In this document: positions 52,095 through 61,645 of the stretch, in pieces | Layout of the letters: each line of letters opens with the position of its first letter | Numbering within the stretch: the first letter of the stretch is position 1 | Notes under the pieces: model-generated | The model's database searches: none | Told to the model about the DNA's origin: nothing | Seen by the model: the letters and a program-made list of their open reading frames with translations, nothing else | Position numbers and translations under genes: made by a program | Origin: Ruminococcus albus AD2013 | GTDB lineage: Bacteria > Bacillota > Clostridia > Oscillospirales > Ruminococcaceae | Length of the DNA stretch: 64,000 bases | Direction: 5' to 3' | Assembly: GCF_000526775.1 (NCBI RefSeq) | Contig: NZ_JAGS01000001.1 | Location: 1-64,000, forward strand

Positions 52095-53492
52095 ATGAAA
52101 AGTAAAAAGATCATTTCTGGTCTGCTGGCGCTGACATTTGTGCTCGGCGGTGCTGCACTGCCCAACACAGTAGTAAACAACAGCGTGGCAGCTTCGGCAA
52201 GTGAAGAAGAGGCAGAAGTACTTACATACGGTGATTATAAGTACAAACTGCTGGAAGATGGTACTGCTGAGATAACATCTTACCATTTTTACGACTTTTA
52301 CAAAAGTTCTGACACAGAAATCGAGATACCCGCTGAGATGAATGGTGTGGCTGTAACTAGCATTGGTGAAAAAGCTTTTTCATTTTGTAGAGAAATTAAG
52401 AGCATTGTTATCCCTGATGGTGTGAAGACAATTGGGGAGGGAGCTTTTGAAATGTGCAATAGTATGGAGAGCATTGTTATCCCTGATGGTGTGAAGACAA
52501 TTGGGGAGGGAGCTTTTAAAATGTGCAATTGTTTGGAGAGCATTGTTATTCCCGATAGTGTTACGGAAATCAAAGATTTTGCATTTGCAAATTGTGTAAG
52601 CCTTGAAAGTGTTACATTATCCAAAAATCTTAAATATATGGGTAATCATGTTTTTAGAAACTGTAGTAAAATTAATAGCATTGTTATACCTGATGGTGCG
52701 AAGTTAATTGGAGAATTCGCTTTTATAGGGTTGGATAATCTTGAAACCATTGTTATACCCGATAGTGTGGAATATATTGGTGAACGCGCATTTTTTTACT
52801 GCACAAATCTCAAAAGTATTATATTACCGGAGGGATTAAAGCAGATAAGTTTTGGTACTTTTATACTTTGCGAAAGCCTTGAGAGCATTGTTATACCGGA
52901 TAGTGTTGAATCTATCGATGATGCGGCATTTGAAAGCTGCGAAAGCTTGGAAAATGTAGTAATACCTGATAGTGTAAAAACCATAGGAGATGCTGCATTT
53001 TTGGAATGCCATAACCTTAAAAGCATTACAATTCCCGCAAGTGTAACCGAAATAGGTGAGGATGCATTTTCAGAATATGATACACACGATGATAGCTATA
53101 AGCCATTAAAGAACGTGACTATCAATTGCTACAGCGGTTCATACGCTGAAAAATATGCAAAAGAAAATGGCTTGAATTACAAGCTGATCGATGAAAAACT
53201 CCCTGCTTGCCCTCCTCCTAATCTGTTAAGAGCTGAATACAGTTCTGAGTATCATCAGATACGTTTCAGATGGGATCCTATTAAGGGCGCTGAAAAGTAC
53301 GGAATCGCTGTATATCTTTCGGGAAAGTGGAGAGTATGGACTAATTCTATCCCGGCTTCGACAACAACATTCACTACGCCAAAGAACCTGACGCCCGGTA
53401 CGAAATACAAGGTAGCTGTTGCAGCTAAGGTTAACGGTAAGTGGGATACATCTGATCCTATCAAAAAAGCGATCACAGTTACTGTAAAGTAA
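52095..53492 (+). CDS. Secreted LRR_5 (BspA-type) surface protein
   Basis: 465 residues. Signal peptide MKSKKIISGLLALTFVLGGA, about ten LRR_5 repeats, first-variant tail (YHQIRFRWDPIKGAEKYGIA ... AITVTVK). Two successive 69-bp repeats (SIVIPDGVKTIGEGAFEMCN and the same with KMCN) are almost identical, a recent tandem duplication. Probable adhesin; no anchor motif. Confidence 0.85.
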   Translation: MKSKKIISGLLALTFVLGGAALPNTVVNNSVAASASEEEAEVLTYGDYKYKLLEDGTAEITSYHFYDFYKSSDTEIEIPAEMNGVAVTSIGEKAFSFCREIKSIVIPDGVKTIGEGAFEMCNSMESIVIPDGVKTIGEGAFKMCNCLESIVIPDSVTEIKDFAFANCVSLESVTLSKNLKYMGNHVFRNCSKINSIVIPDGAKLIGEFAFIGLDNLETIVIPDSVEYIGERAFFYCTNLKSIILPEGLKQISFGTFILCESLESIVIPDSVESIDDAAFESCESLENVVIPDSVKTIGDAAFLECHNLKSITIPASVTEIGEDAFSEYDTHDDSYKPLKNVTINCYSGSYAEKYAKENGLNYKLIDEKLPACPPPNLLRAEYSSEYHQIRFRWDPIKGAEKYGIAVYLSGKWRVWTNSIPASTTTFTTPKNLTPGTKYKVAVAAKVNGKWDTSDPIKKAITVTVK

Positions 53493-53773
53493 AATAGCAC
53501 CGATATCATGCCCTGACAGCGGGCAGTTTTAACAGAAAATATCCCGACAGCAGGGCTTCGGCTCTGCTGTTTTTTTGTACCGTTCTGTCAATTGATAGTA
53601 TTGATATGCGAAAGTGATTAAGAACAACAACGAAGTTAATAATAATGATATAATTAGTAATTGTGAAAAAGTTTTGTCAAATATATTGACATATACTTGG
53701 TGCTGTGATAGAATAAAACATAATTAATATTTATAAAAAAATAAAATTATTATTCATTTAGGAGGAACTGAAA
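53493..53773 (+). repeat. Conserved spacer, copy 3
   Basis: As copy 2: terminator (53546-53576), TTGACA/TAGAAT promoter (about 53690-53715), AGGAGGAAC. The near-identity reaches into the signal-peptide codons of the next gene. Confidence 0.88.
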
Positions 53774-55009
53774 ATGAAAAGTAAAAAGATCATTTCTGGT
53801 CTGCTGGCGCTGACATTCGTACTCGGCGGGGCAGCTATTCCCGGCACAGTTGTTGATAATAGCGTGGTGGCTTCTGCTGCAGAAGTGCTTACATACGGTG
53901 ACTATGAGTACACTATTAATGGCGGTACGGCTGAGATCACAAAATACACCGGTACTGATAAAGTTGTAGAGATCCCCGGTGAGATTGACGGTGTGGCTGT
54001 AACAAGCATCGGTAAATTTGCATTTCAAAAAAACAATAATATTACGAAAGTAACCATACCGGACGGTGTTGTATCAATAGGCGGGTCTTCATTTAGTTCC
54101 TGCAAAAATCTGATTGAAGTTGAAATGCCCGATAGTGTCAAAACTTTAGGCAGCATAGCATTCAGCTCCTGCAGTGCTTTGAAAAAAGTAAGATTATCAA
54201 GCAACTTAACGAAGATCGAGATAGCTGTATTTGTTGATTGTACAGCTCTTACTGACATCAAACTGCCTTCCGGAATTACATCTATAGGTGAAAATGCATT
54301 TCGTTCCTGTTCCAGCCTTGAAAATATCAACTTTCCTGAAGGTTTACAATCAATTAAAGATTATGCTTTTTCAAACTGTGAAAAGCTTGTCAGCATATCG
54401 TTGCCTGATAGTGTGACTACTATTGGAACTCTGGCTTTTTATGAGTGTACTTCTCTTACGGATGTTAAGTTATCGGAAAATATTAACACTATATATAGCT
54501 CGAATTTTTACAAATGCACCAGCCTTAAAGAATTAGTGGCTCCTGCAAGCTTAAAATCAATTGGCGGAAATACTTTTACGTCAAATTACAGATCTGCCGA
54601 TGAAAACAAAGAACCATCTTTTACATTGAAGTGTTATAATGGTTCTGCCGCTGAAAAACACGCCCTTGAAAACGCTGTCAATTTCAAGATCATCGATGCT
54701 GAAGACAAGACCGAATATCCTGAACTGACTGAGGCACAATTTGCAAAAGTTGCAAGGATCAAATATACAGATTATTTCCAGTTCCGCATTAACTGGACTA
54801 AGGTAGAAGGCGCACAGCAGTATGGAATCGCAGTAAATCTGGCAGGAAAGTGGAAAGTACAGGCTTATACCGATGCAAAGACCACGACATTTACTTCACC
54901 TAAGCTTAAAGCAGGCAGCAAGTATGACGTAGCAATATGCGCCAAAGTCAACGGTAAGTGGGAGACAACTGATTTCACAAAGAGAGCTTTCACTATTGCA
55001 GTAAAGTAA
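53774..55009 (+). CDS. Secreted LRR_5 (BspA-type) surface protein
   Basis: 411 residues. Signal peptide as in its neighbours (cut near VVASA). About nine LRR_5 repeats (KVTIPDGVVSIGGSSFSSCK, NLIEVEMPDSVKTLGSIAFS). Tail of the second variant (FQFRINWTKVEGAQQYGIAV, AGKWKVQAYTDAKTTTFTSP ... FTIAVK). The repeats are more divergent than in the genes before it. Confidence 0.84.
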   Translation: MKSKKIISGLLALTFVLGGAAIPGTVVDNSVVASAAEVLTYGDYEYTINGGTAEITKYTGTDKVVEIPGEIDGVAVTSIGKFAFQKNNNITKVTIPDGVVSIGGSSFSSCKNLIEVEMPDSVKTLGSIAFSSCSALKKVRLSSNLTKIEIAVFVDCTALTDIKLPSGITSIGENAFRSCSSLENINFPEGLQSIKDYAFSNCEKLVSISLPDSVTTIGTLAFYECTSLTDVKLSENINTIYSSNFYKCTSLKELVAPASLKSIGGNTFTSNYRSADENKEPSFTLKCYNGSAAEKHALENAVNFKIIDAEDKTEYPELTEAQFAKVARIKYTDYFQFRINWTKVEGAQQYGIAVNLAGKWKVQAYTDAKTTTFTSPKLKAGSKYDVAICAKVNGKWETTDFTKRAFTIAVK

Positions 55010-55261
55010 AATAACACCGATATAATGCCCTGACAGCGGGGCGGTTTTAACTGAAAACATTCCTACAGCAGGGCTTCGGCTCTGCTGTTTTTTTGTACCG
55101 TTCTATTTGTTGAAACGCGAAAGAAAATAAAGAACAACAACAAAGTTAATAATAATGATATAATTAGTGACTATGAGGAAACTTTTGTAAATGTATTGAC
55201 ATATTTTGCATGCTGTGTTAAACTATTAACATAATTGTTTTTTATTTAGGAGGAACTTAAA
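55010..55261 (+). repeat. Conserved spacer, copy 4
   Basis: Terminator (55065-55094), then aagaacaacaacaaagttaa, TTGACA promoter and GGAGGAAC. Its promoter half (cataattgttttttatttag) matches copy 1 rather than copies 2 and 3. Confidence 0.85.
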
Positions 55262-56401
55262 ATGAAAAGTAAAAAGATCATTTCGGGTCTGCTGGCACTG
55301 AGCTTTGTATTCGGTGGCACAGCACTGCCCAACACAGTAGTAAACAACAGCGTGTTAGCTTCGGCGAGTGCTGAAGAAGAGACAGAAGTACTTACATTTG
55401 GCGATTTTGAGTACACTCTGCTTGAAGATGGTACTGTTGAGATCGCAAGGTACATCGGTTCTGATACAGAGGTCGAGATACCCGCTGAGATAAATGGTGC
55501 GCCTGTAACAAGTATTGGATTCGCCGCATTTGAGGAATATTATGATGATTTTGAAATAACGAGTATTGTTATACCCGATAGTGTTACAAAAATTGATGAT
55601 AGTGCATTTGAATACTGTTCAAAACTTGAAAGTATCACATTGCCTGAAAATCTGAAATATATAGGTGGATGTGCTTTCTATAAATGCCTGAGTCTTAAAA
55701 GTATTACATTACCCAAGGATCTGAAGAGTATTGAGGGTGGGACTTTTGAAAATTGCAGCAGTCTGGAGAGCATTGACATACCCGATAGTGTTGAGATTAT
55801 AGGTGATTGGGCTTTTAAAAATTGCTCAGCTCTGAAGAAAATAGTTATACCTGATAGTGTGGAGGAAATCGGATGGGGGGCTTTTTGCAACTGCGGAAAA
55901 AACCTTAGAAGTATTACTATCCCTAAAAGCGTGACATACATAGGATATGATGCCTTTAGTGATTACGATGAACCCACAAATACCTACAAGAATTCAACAA
56001 ATCTTATGATAAATTGCTATATGGATTCATATGCATATCATGATGCTCTTGAAAGCGGCAGCAACTTCAATGTAATTGATGCTGATGGCAGCAAAACAAA
56101 ATATCCCGAGTTGATAAAGGAAGAGTACAGTTCAAAATACCGTCAGTTCCGCCTGACATGGACAGAAGTTGAAGGTGCTGAGCAGTACGGCATAGCAATA
56201 AAGAATGCAGGCAAGTGGAAGGTAGTTGGTATGACCGAAGCTGACGTCACGACATATACTTCGCCAAAGCTGACCGCAAAAAAAGAATATATTGTTGCGA
56301 TATGTGCCAAGATCAACGGCAAATGGGATACGAGCAATCTTAATACTTTCCTCTACGATGGCAAGCTTTATGGCAGGACATTTCCACTTACTGTAAGGTA
56401 A
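55262..56401 (+). CDS. Secreted LRR_5 (BspA-type) surface protein
   Basis: 379 residues. Signal peptide MKSKKIISGLLALSFVFGGT; about six LRR_5 repeats (SIVIPDSVTKIDDSAFEYCS, KLESITLPENLKYIGGCAFY); second-variant tail (YRQFRLTWTEVEGAEQYGIA ... RTFPLTVR). Most similar overall to the protein at 48098, including the AYHDALESGSNFNVIDADGS stretch, so these two are likely a duplication pair. Confidence 0.84.
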   Translation: MKSKKIISGLLALSFVFGGTALPNTVVNNSVLASASAEEETEVLTFGDFEYTLLEDGTVEIARYIGSDTEVEIPAEINGAPVTSIGFAAFEEYYDDFEITSIVIPDSVTKIDDSAFEYCSKLESITLPENLKYIGGCAFYKCLSLKSITLPKDLKSIEGGTFENCSSLESIDIPDSVEIIGDWAFKNCSALKKIVIPDSVEEIGWGAFCNCGKNLRSITIPKSVTYIGYDAFSDYDEPTNTYKNSTNLMINCYMDSYAYHDALESGSNFNVIDADGSKTKYPELIKEEYSSKYRQFRLTWTEVEGAEQYGIAIKNAGKWKVVGMTEADVTTYTSPKLTAKKEYIVAICAKINGKWDTSNLNTFLYDGKLYGRTFPLTVR

Positions 56402-56505
56402 TATTAATCACAAATTTATGAAGCATAACGGACACTTCCGCTTGAAAAAGCAGGAGTGTCTTTTTGTTGGTTTGGTGAATATTGGCGGGAAGTTTTGGTT
56501 TTCTA

Positions 56506-56534
56506 TTGACATCGGGCGGGAATCATACTATAAT
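56506..56534 (+). promoter_or_regulatory. Promoter of the lipid operon
   Basis: TTGACA, 17 bases, TATAAT. Being inside the long open frame that begins at 56418, it shows that the acyltransferase starts downstream, at 56574. Confidence 0.85.
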
Positions 56535-56573
56535 ATTTATGAATTAATTATTACGTTCCGGAGGTCTTTCAGG

Positions 56574-57224
56574 GTGGATAAGAGAGTCGTGGTATATAAA
56601 GTGATGCGGACGGTGCTTGCGCCGCTGTTTTATGTGCTGTTTCAGCCGAAGATAATTGGCGCGGGGAATATCCCGAAGAACGGGGCGGCGGTCATTGCGG
56701 GCAATCACAAGCACGCCCTCGACCCTATCCTCGTGGATATCAGCACCCGCAGGACAGTTCGCACCCTTGCCAAAAAAGACCTGCATGACAGTGCTTTCGG
56801 CTGGTTTTTCAGGAGCTCGGGCACTATCCCCGTAGACCTCCATGCAAAGCATAATCCCGAAGCCCTGCGTACCGCTAAGGAAGCCCTCCGCGATGGTGAA
56901 CTTGTGAATGTTTCCCCCGAGGCGAAGCGAAATTACACCGACGAACTGCTTCTGCCTTTTAAGTATGGCGCGGCTGTTATGGCAGAGGATACGGGGGCAG
57001 TCATCGTGCCTTATGCCATAGCTGGGAAGTACAAGCCTTTCGGCGGGCTGACTATAATATTCGGCAAGCCTTTCAAAGCCACGGGCGATGCGGAAAAGAC
57101 CAACAGAAAACTCTATAACAGCATTGGCGCCCTGTTGAAAAGGGTCATGCCGAAGGAAGAATTAGAGTCCAAAAAAATGACCTCTTTTGAAGAATGGAGC
57201 AGCAGAAATGAAAAGACATCTTGA
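56574..57224 (+). CDS. 1-acyl-glycerol-3-phosphate acyltransferase-like (PlsC family)
   Basis: 216 residues from the GTG at 56574, which has CCGGAGG 10 bases upstream. Transfers an acyl chain to lysophosphatidic acid or a similar acceptor. The catalytic motif HX4D is present as NHKHALD; the second motif, usually PEGTRS, reads SPEAKRNY, so it is a divergent member. An N-terminal hydrophobic stretch (TVLAPLFYVLFQPK) suggests membrane association. Its 3' end overlaps the ligase gene by 17 bases. First gene of a five-gene operon. Confidence 0.85.
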   Translation: MDKRVVVYKVMRTVLAPLFYVLFQPKIIGAGNIPKNGAAVIAGNHKHALDPILVDISTRRTVRTLAKKDLHDSAFGWFFRSSGTIPVDLHAKHNPEALRTAKEALRDGELVNVSPEAKRNYTDELLLPFKYGAAVMAEDTGAVIVPYAIAGKYKPFGGLTIIFGKPFKATGDAEKTNRKLYNSIGALLKRVMPKEELESKKMTSFEEWSSRNEKTS

Positions 57225-58842
57225 ATACCCCGACTGTTCGCTGTATCGATATCTTGTCATGACAGCGAAGAAATATCCCGATCATACCGCACTGAACTAT
57301 TTCGGAAACAAGCTGACTTTCCGCAGGCTTATCGGTGAGATAGGCAGAACAGCCCGCGCACTTGCGGCGGCGGGTGTCAAAAAAGGCGACAGCGTATCCG
57401 TATGCCTGCCGAATATCCCTCAGGCGGTATTCCTGTTTTACGCCATAAACAAAGTGGGTGCAGTGGCGAACATGATACACCCGATGTCTGCGGAAAACGA
57501 GATCATCCGATATATGGAACTTACCGAGAGCAAATATGTTTTCTTCCTTGATTCCGTTTCGGATAAAATGAGAAAGGTCTGCATGAGGGTCTGCCCCGAA
57601 AAGGCTGTGGCTGTCAGTGTCAGCACCTATATGCCCCCTGTGATACAGGCGGGATATTTCGCAAAGCTGAAAGGCAAGCTTCCCGAACATACGGGATTTG
57701 ACAGCTGGTCGGATCTCATTGCAGGGGCAAAGGATATCAGGCAGAATATCAATGTGAATTCCGCTCCCGATGATACTGCGGCGATACTGTACAGCGGAGG
57801 AACGACAGGTGTGCCCAAGGGCATAATGCTGACGAACCGCAACTTCAATGCCCTTGCCGACCAGAGTATCGACGGCTGCGGCGATCTGTACGCAGGTGAG
57901 AAGATGCTTTCGGTAATGCCTGTATTCCACGGCTTCGGGCTGGGGGTATGCATACATACTATTTTAATACTGGGCGGTACGGCGATAATTCTGCCGAAAT
58001 TCTCTGCGGCTGAATTCCATGAACTGCTTTTCAAATACAAGCCTAATATAATCGCGGGAGTGCCTGCCATATATGAAGCTATGCTTATGAACAAGGATTT
58101 CGACGGCAAGGATATGAGTTTCATCAAGACAGTTATATCCGGCGGAGATTCGCTTTCTGCGAGTTCAAAGAAAAAGCTGAACGAACTTCTCGCTTCCCAC
58201 GGCAGCAAAGCCCGTGTGAGAGAGGGCTACGGTCTGACAGAGTGCGTAACAGGCTGCTGTCTGCTGCCCGAGGATTCCGACAAGCTTGAAAGCGTAGGTC
58301 TGCCCTATGCCGATACCTATTTCAAGATAGTTGATACCGAGGGCAACGAACTTCCTGCGGGTGAAACAGGCGAGATAATACTCCGCGGCACAACTGTCAT
58401 GAAAGGCTATTACAAAGCTGAGGAAGAAACTGCCGATACTCTGCGCCTGCACGATGACGGCAATATATGGCTGCACACAGGTGACTTGGGCTATATGGAT
58501 AAAGAGGGCTATGTGTACTTCAGGCAAAGGCTGAAACGTATGATAGTTTCGGGGGGATACAATATCTACCCGCAGAATATCGAGGAAGTAATAAATTCTC
58601 ACCGCGATGTGGTAATGTGTGCCGTTGTGGGTGTGGAAGATAAGATACTTGGCGAAAAGGTAAGGGCGTATGTAGTTCCCAAAGAGGGTGTGAATGAGGA
58701 TACTCTCCGCGATGAACTCAAAGAAATGCTGAAAAAGGATATAGCGGTATACGCCCTGCCCAGAGATATAAGATTCAGGGAAAGCCTGCCGAAAACCCTT
58801 GTGGGCAAGGTGGATTATCTTGCGCTGAAAGCTGAGGAGTGA
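57208..58842 (+). CDS. AMP-dependent acyl-CoA synthetase / acyl ligase
   Basis: 544 residues, start at 57208 behind GGAG. ANL superfamily: P-loop YSGGTTGVPKGIMLTN, GYGLTECVTGCCL (A5), TGDLGYMDKEGYVYF (A7), RMIVSGGYNIYPQNIEEVI (A8) and the C-terminal Lys in PKTLVGKVDYLAL. It would activate a fatty acid as acyl-AMP and pass it to CoA or a carrier protein. Being between an acyltransferase and a radical SAM enzyme, it probably supplies or recycles the acyl chain of an unusual lipid. Substrate cannot be read from sequence. Confidence 0.9.
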   Translation: MKRHLEYPDCSLYRYLVMTAKKYPDHTALNYFGNKLTFRRLIGEIGRTARALAAAGVKKGDSVSVCLPNIPQAVFLFYAINKVGAVANMIHPMSAENEIIRYMELTESKYVFFLDSVSDKMRKVCMRVCPEKAVAVSVSTYMPPVIQAGYFAKLKGKLPEHTGFDSWSDLIAGAKDIRQNINVNSAPDDTAAILYSGGTTGVPKGIMLTNRNFNALADQSIDGCGDLYAGEKMLSVMPVFHGFGLGVCIHTILILGGTAIILPKFSAAEFHELLFKYKPNIIAGVPAIYEAMLMNKDFDGKDMSFIKTVISGGDSLSASSKKKLNELLASHGSKARVREGYGLTECVTGCCLLPEDSDKLESVGLPYADTYFKIVDTEGNELPAGETGEIILRGTTVMKGYYKAEEETADTLRLHDDGNIWLHTGDLGYMDKEGYVYFRQRLKRMIVSGGYNIYPQNIEEVINSHRDVVMCAVVGVEDKILGEKVRAYVVPKEGVNEDTLRDELKEMLKKDIAVYALPRDIRFRESLPKTLVGKVDYLALKAEE

Positions 58843-58847
58843 TATCT

Positions 58848-60179
58848 ATGGATAACAGAAAAATATTGCTTGTCCACCCCGAGATATCCAGGACAAAATA
58901 TAATTTCGCGGGGATAATCGACAACGAACCACTTGAACTTGAATACATCTGCACCGTTCTGAAAGATGCAGGATATGAACCTTTTATATGGGACGGTCAG
59001 GTCGAAGAACAGCCATTTGTAAAGCGCCTTGCGGATATATCTCCCTTTGCGGTGTACGTCTGCGGAAGAACAAGGCAGGAAAATTTCATGAAAGAGTACT
59101 GCCGTGCCGCTAAGGATATTGGCTGTATCACCATGATAGGCGGACTTCATGCACAGCACAGCCACAAGAGGTTCTATGAAAGCTATATCGATTTTGTGTT
59201 CAGGAGTTTTGATATATTCGGTATTGTGAATGTGCTTGAAAACAAAGCCCTCGACACGGTGAACGGACTCTGCATAAACCGCGGGAACCGCTGGATAGAA
59301 AACGAGGCAGTTCCCTTTGATATCAAACGTCTGCCCCGCCCCGACAGAAGCTATTTTTATGCCCATCCCCGCTACCGCTATCTTGAATTACAGCCCTGCG
59401 CCCATGTCAGGACTGCATACTGCTGTCCCTACAAATGTAAATTCTGCTACCGCAACAGGCTGAACTGCGGTACTTACTCTGCAAGAGATATCGCAGACGT
59501 GGTTGACGAGATAGCTTCCATAGAATGTGATAATATATATTTCATCGATGACGATTTCCTCTTTGGCGAAAAGCGCCTTGAAGAATTTATCCGCCTTGTA
59601 AAGGAAAGGGGCATACACAAAAAGTATGTCTGCTACGGCAGAGCGGATTTCATATCCAAGCACCGCGACCTTATGGAACGCCTTAAAGAGATAGGTTTCT
59701 ACTATGTGCTGGTAGGACTTGAAGCGGCGGACGACAAGCATCTGTACCGCTATAACAAAAAGTCCGACCTATATGCCAATTCTGCGGCGGTGGAGATACT
59801 CAACGATCTGGGTATAAACGCCATGGGTATGTTCATAGTCGATCTGGATTTCAAGGCGCGGGATTTCAGGGATATCTCAAAATGGGTGAGAAAGCACAAA
59901 CTCAAACACGCGGCTATATCCATATTCACCCCCGAGATGAACAGCGAACTATATGATGAATACCGAAGCCGCCTTATCACCCGTGACCCCTCCCACTGGG
60001 ACTATCTCCATGTGGTGGCAAAGCCCGCCCATATGAGTGTAAGACGGTACTATATGCACTATCATATCCTCATCGGCAGACTGTTCCTGCGGGCATGGCG
60101 GCAGGGGATATACGATTTTATCGACTATAAATTCTTTATAGGTTCGATAGTTAAAAATATGTTCAGGTTCGGAGGATAG
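58848..60179 (+). CDS. B12-binding-domain radical SAM enzyme
   Basis: 443 residues from the ATG at 58848 (GAGGAG 10 bases before). N-terminal Rossmann-like B12 domain (KILLVHPEISRTKYNFAG, YEPFIWDGQ, MIGGLHAQHS) and radical SAM barrel with the [4Fe-4S] motif CX3CX2C in YCCPYKCKFCYRN (Cys193, 197, 200), followed by NIYFIDDDFLFGEKRLEEFI. The C-terminal region (KPAHMSVRRYYMHYHILIGR) is helical. This BchE/HpnJ-like group often modifies lipids or unactivated carbons. The B12 domain lacks a clear DxHxxG loop, so cobalamin may not be bound. One base separates it from the next gene. Confidence 0.88.
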   Translation: MDNRKILLVHPEISRTKYNFAGIIDNEPLELEYICTVLKDAGYEPFIWDGQVEEQPFVKRLADISPFAVYVCGRTRQENFMKEYCRAAKDIGCITMIGGLHAQHSHKRFYESYIDFVFRSFDIFGIVNVLENKALDTVNGLCINRGNRWIENEAVPFDIKRLPRPDRSYFYAHPRYRYLELQPCAHVRTAYCCPYKCKFCYRNRLNCGTYSARDIADVVDEIASIECDNIYFIDDDFLFGEKRLEEFIRLVKERGIHKKYVCYGRADFISKHRDLMERLKEIGFYYVLVGLEAADDKHLYRYNKKSDLYANSAAVEILNDLGINAMGMFIVDLDFKARDFRDISKWVRKHKLKHAAISIFTPEMNSELYDEYRSRLITRDPSHWDYLHVVAKPAHMSVRRYYMHYHILIGRLFLRAWRQGIYDFIDYKFFIGSIVKNMFRFGG

Positions 60180-60180
60180 C

Positions 60181-60852
60181 ATGGGAGAAGTATATAAGAA
60201 TCCCGTGAAAAAAATGATACCAAGCAAGCTGGAAACGGGATTTCAGCAGTTTTTATACAAGCACGTGGGCCCGCATATACCAAAGGGCATGACACCTAAT
60301 CAGATGACCACGGTCAGTGCGCTGGGGGGAGTTTTCGCCATAGTTATGACACTTCTTACCAACCTGTCGTCATGGTTCTGGCTGGGTACGATAGCGGGTC
60401 TGGCTGTGCATCTTGTGGCAGATGACCTTGACGGCTATATAGCAAGGTCGAGGGGGCTGTCCTCAAAAGCGGGTGCGTATTACGACCTTATGGTAGATAT
60501 ACTTTTCTCAACATTTCTGATAATATCTATCGGTCTGACCCCTGCGGCACATCTTCTGCCAATGGCGCTGGCGGCACCCCTTTACGGCATTATGAATGTA
60601 ACCATGATGAACTATATCATCTATTTCAACGAATTCCAGTTTCCGCGCTTAGGCCCTATCGAAGCCCATATCAGCTATACCGTGATAGCGATATGCGCCA
60701 TGATATTCAAGGGGAACGAGGTATTCACAGTTTTCAGCCACGGTGTGACGGTTGTGGATATCATAGCAGTCATCGCCATGATACCTATGTACTATGAAAT
60801 GATACGCATGATAATAGCCCTGTTCAAGCGGCTGGAGGCCAGTCAGAGATGA
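60181..60852 (+). CDS. CDP-alcohol phosphatidyltransferase
   Basis: 223 residues, six or so membrane segments. The family motif D-x2-D-G-x2-A-R-x8-G-x3-D-x3-D is seen as DDLDGYIARSRGLSSKAGAY, YDLMVD. It transfers a phosphatidyl group from CDP-diacylglycerol to an alcohol (glycerol phosphate, inositol, serine or similar). GGAGG ribosome site at the end of the previous gene. Overlaps the next gene by four bases. Supports the reading of this operon as a phospholipid pathway. Confidence 0.9.
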   Translation: MGEVYKNPVKKMIPSKLETGFQQFLYKHVGPHIPKGMTPNQMTTVSALGGVFAIVMTLLTNLSSWFWLGTIAGLAVHLVADDLDGYIARSRGLSSKAGAYYDLMVDILFSTFLIISIGLTPAAHLLPMALAAPLYGIMNVTMMNYIIYFNEFQFPRLGPIEAHISYTVIAICAMIFKGNEVFTVFSHGVTVVDIIAVIAMIPMYYEMIRMIIALFKRLEASQR

Positions 60853-61475
60853 GATATATCTACATCGTGCTGATAAAGGCGCATACAGGTCTTGGGAGCG
60901 TTGCGCGAAAAATTACACGCTATCCCTACACGCATATAGCAGTCTGTCTTGATAAGTCACTGACGGACTATATCAGCTTTTCCAGAAGATACCATTACTA
61001 TCCCTTTGAAGCGGGCTTCACCCACGAATACCGTGATTATTACGCATTCGGTGAACACAGGGATTACGGCGTGAAAGTCTTTCGCCTGCCTGTGGAAGAA
61101 GATGCCTATGCTGATATCCTTACCTTTATAAAAGACCGTGAGACAGGGGGATATCTCTTCAATGTGTTCTCGATGGCGACTATGCCGCTGATAGGCGGTT
61201 TCAGGATAGCAGGTGCTGAAAACTGCATGAGTTTTACCGCACAGGTGATAGAAAAAAGCAGGGCGGTCAGCCTTGCAAAGCCCTACTGGAGATATTCCAT
61301 AAAGGACATAGATGAACTCCTCATGAAATATCAATATTTCCGGGGAAAGATAAGCAAACGACCCTGTGACAGACATGATGAATATATGCAGAAATTCTGT
61401 ATAAAACGATATCTCCGCGGAATGGTGAAACTTCTTATCCCGCTGACGAAACGTCTTATCACAAATCAAAAATGA
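60849..61475 (+). CDS. Permuted papain-like hydrolase (YiiX/YaeF or NlpC/P60 type)
   Basis: 208 residues. Arrangement typical of the circularly permuted group: His early (RYPYTHIAVCLDKSLTDYIS) and Cys late (AGAENCMSFTAQVIEKS). Such proteins are lipid-related acyltransferases/thioesterases (LRAT-like) or amidases. No signal peptide. Basic C-terminal helix (KRYLRGMVKLLIPLTKRLIT) may bind the membrane. Being coupled to the phosphatidyltransferase, an acyl-transfer or lipid-trimming role is plausible. Confidence 0.78.
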   Translation: MRYIYIVLIKAHTGLGSVARKITRYPYTHIAVCLDKSLTDYISFSRRYHYYPFEAGFTHEYRDYYAFGEHRDYGVKVFRLPVEEDAYADILTFIKDRETGGYLFNVFSMATMPLIGGFRIAGAENCMSFTAQVIEKSRAVSLAKPYWRYSIKDIDELLMKYQYFRGKISKRPCDRHDEYMQKFCIKRYLRGMVKLLIPLTKRLITNQK

Positions 61476-61561
61476 CCAGTAGTACAGGTTTATTTTTCGG
61501 CAGGAAGAAATTTACAGCCGCAGGATCGCAAAAAACGGTATGAAAAATCTATAAAAATGTC

Positions 61562-61598
61562 AACGCATACTTTTGTAAAGTATGCGTTTTCTATCTTT
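61562..61598 (+). terminator. Terminator of the lipid operon
   Basis: AACGCATACTT-ttgt-AAAGTATGCGTT stem followed by TTCTATCTTTT. Confidence 0.85.
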
Positions 61599-61645
61599 TG
61601 GAATATTAATAGTATACTAAAATAAGTTGAAATATTTTATTATTA

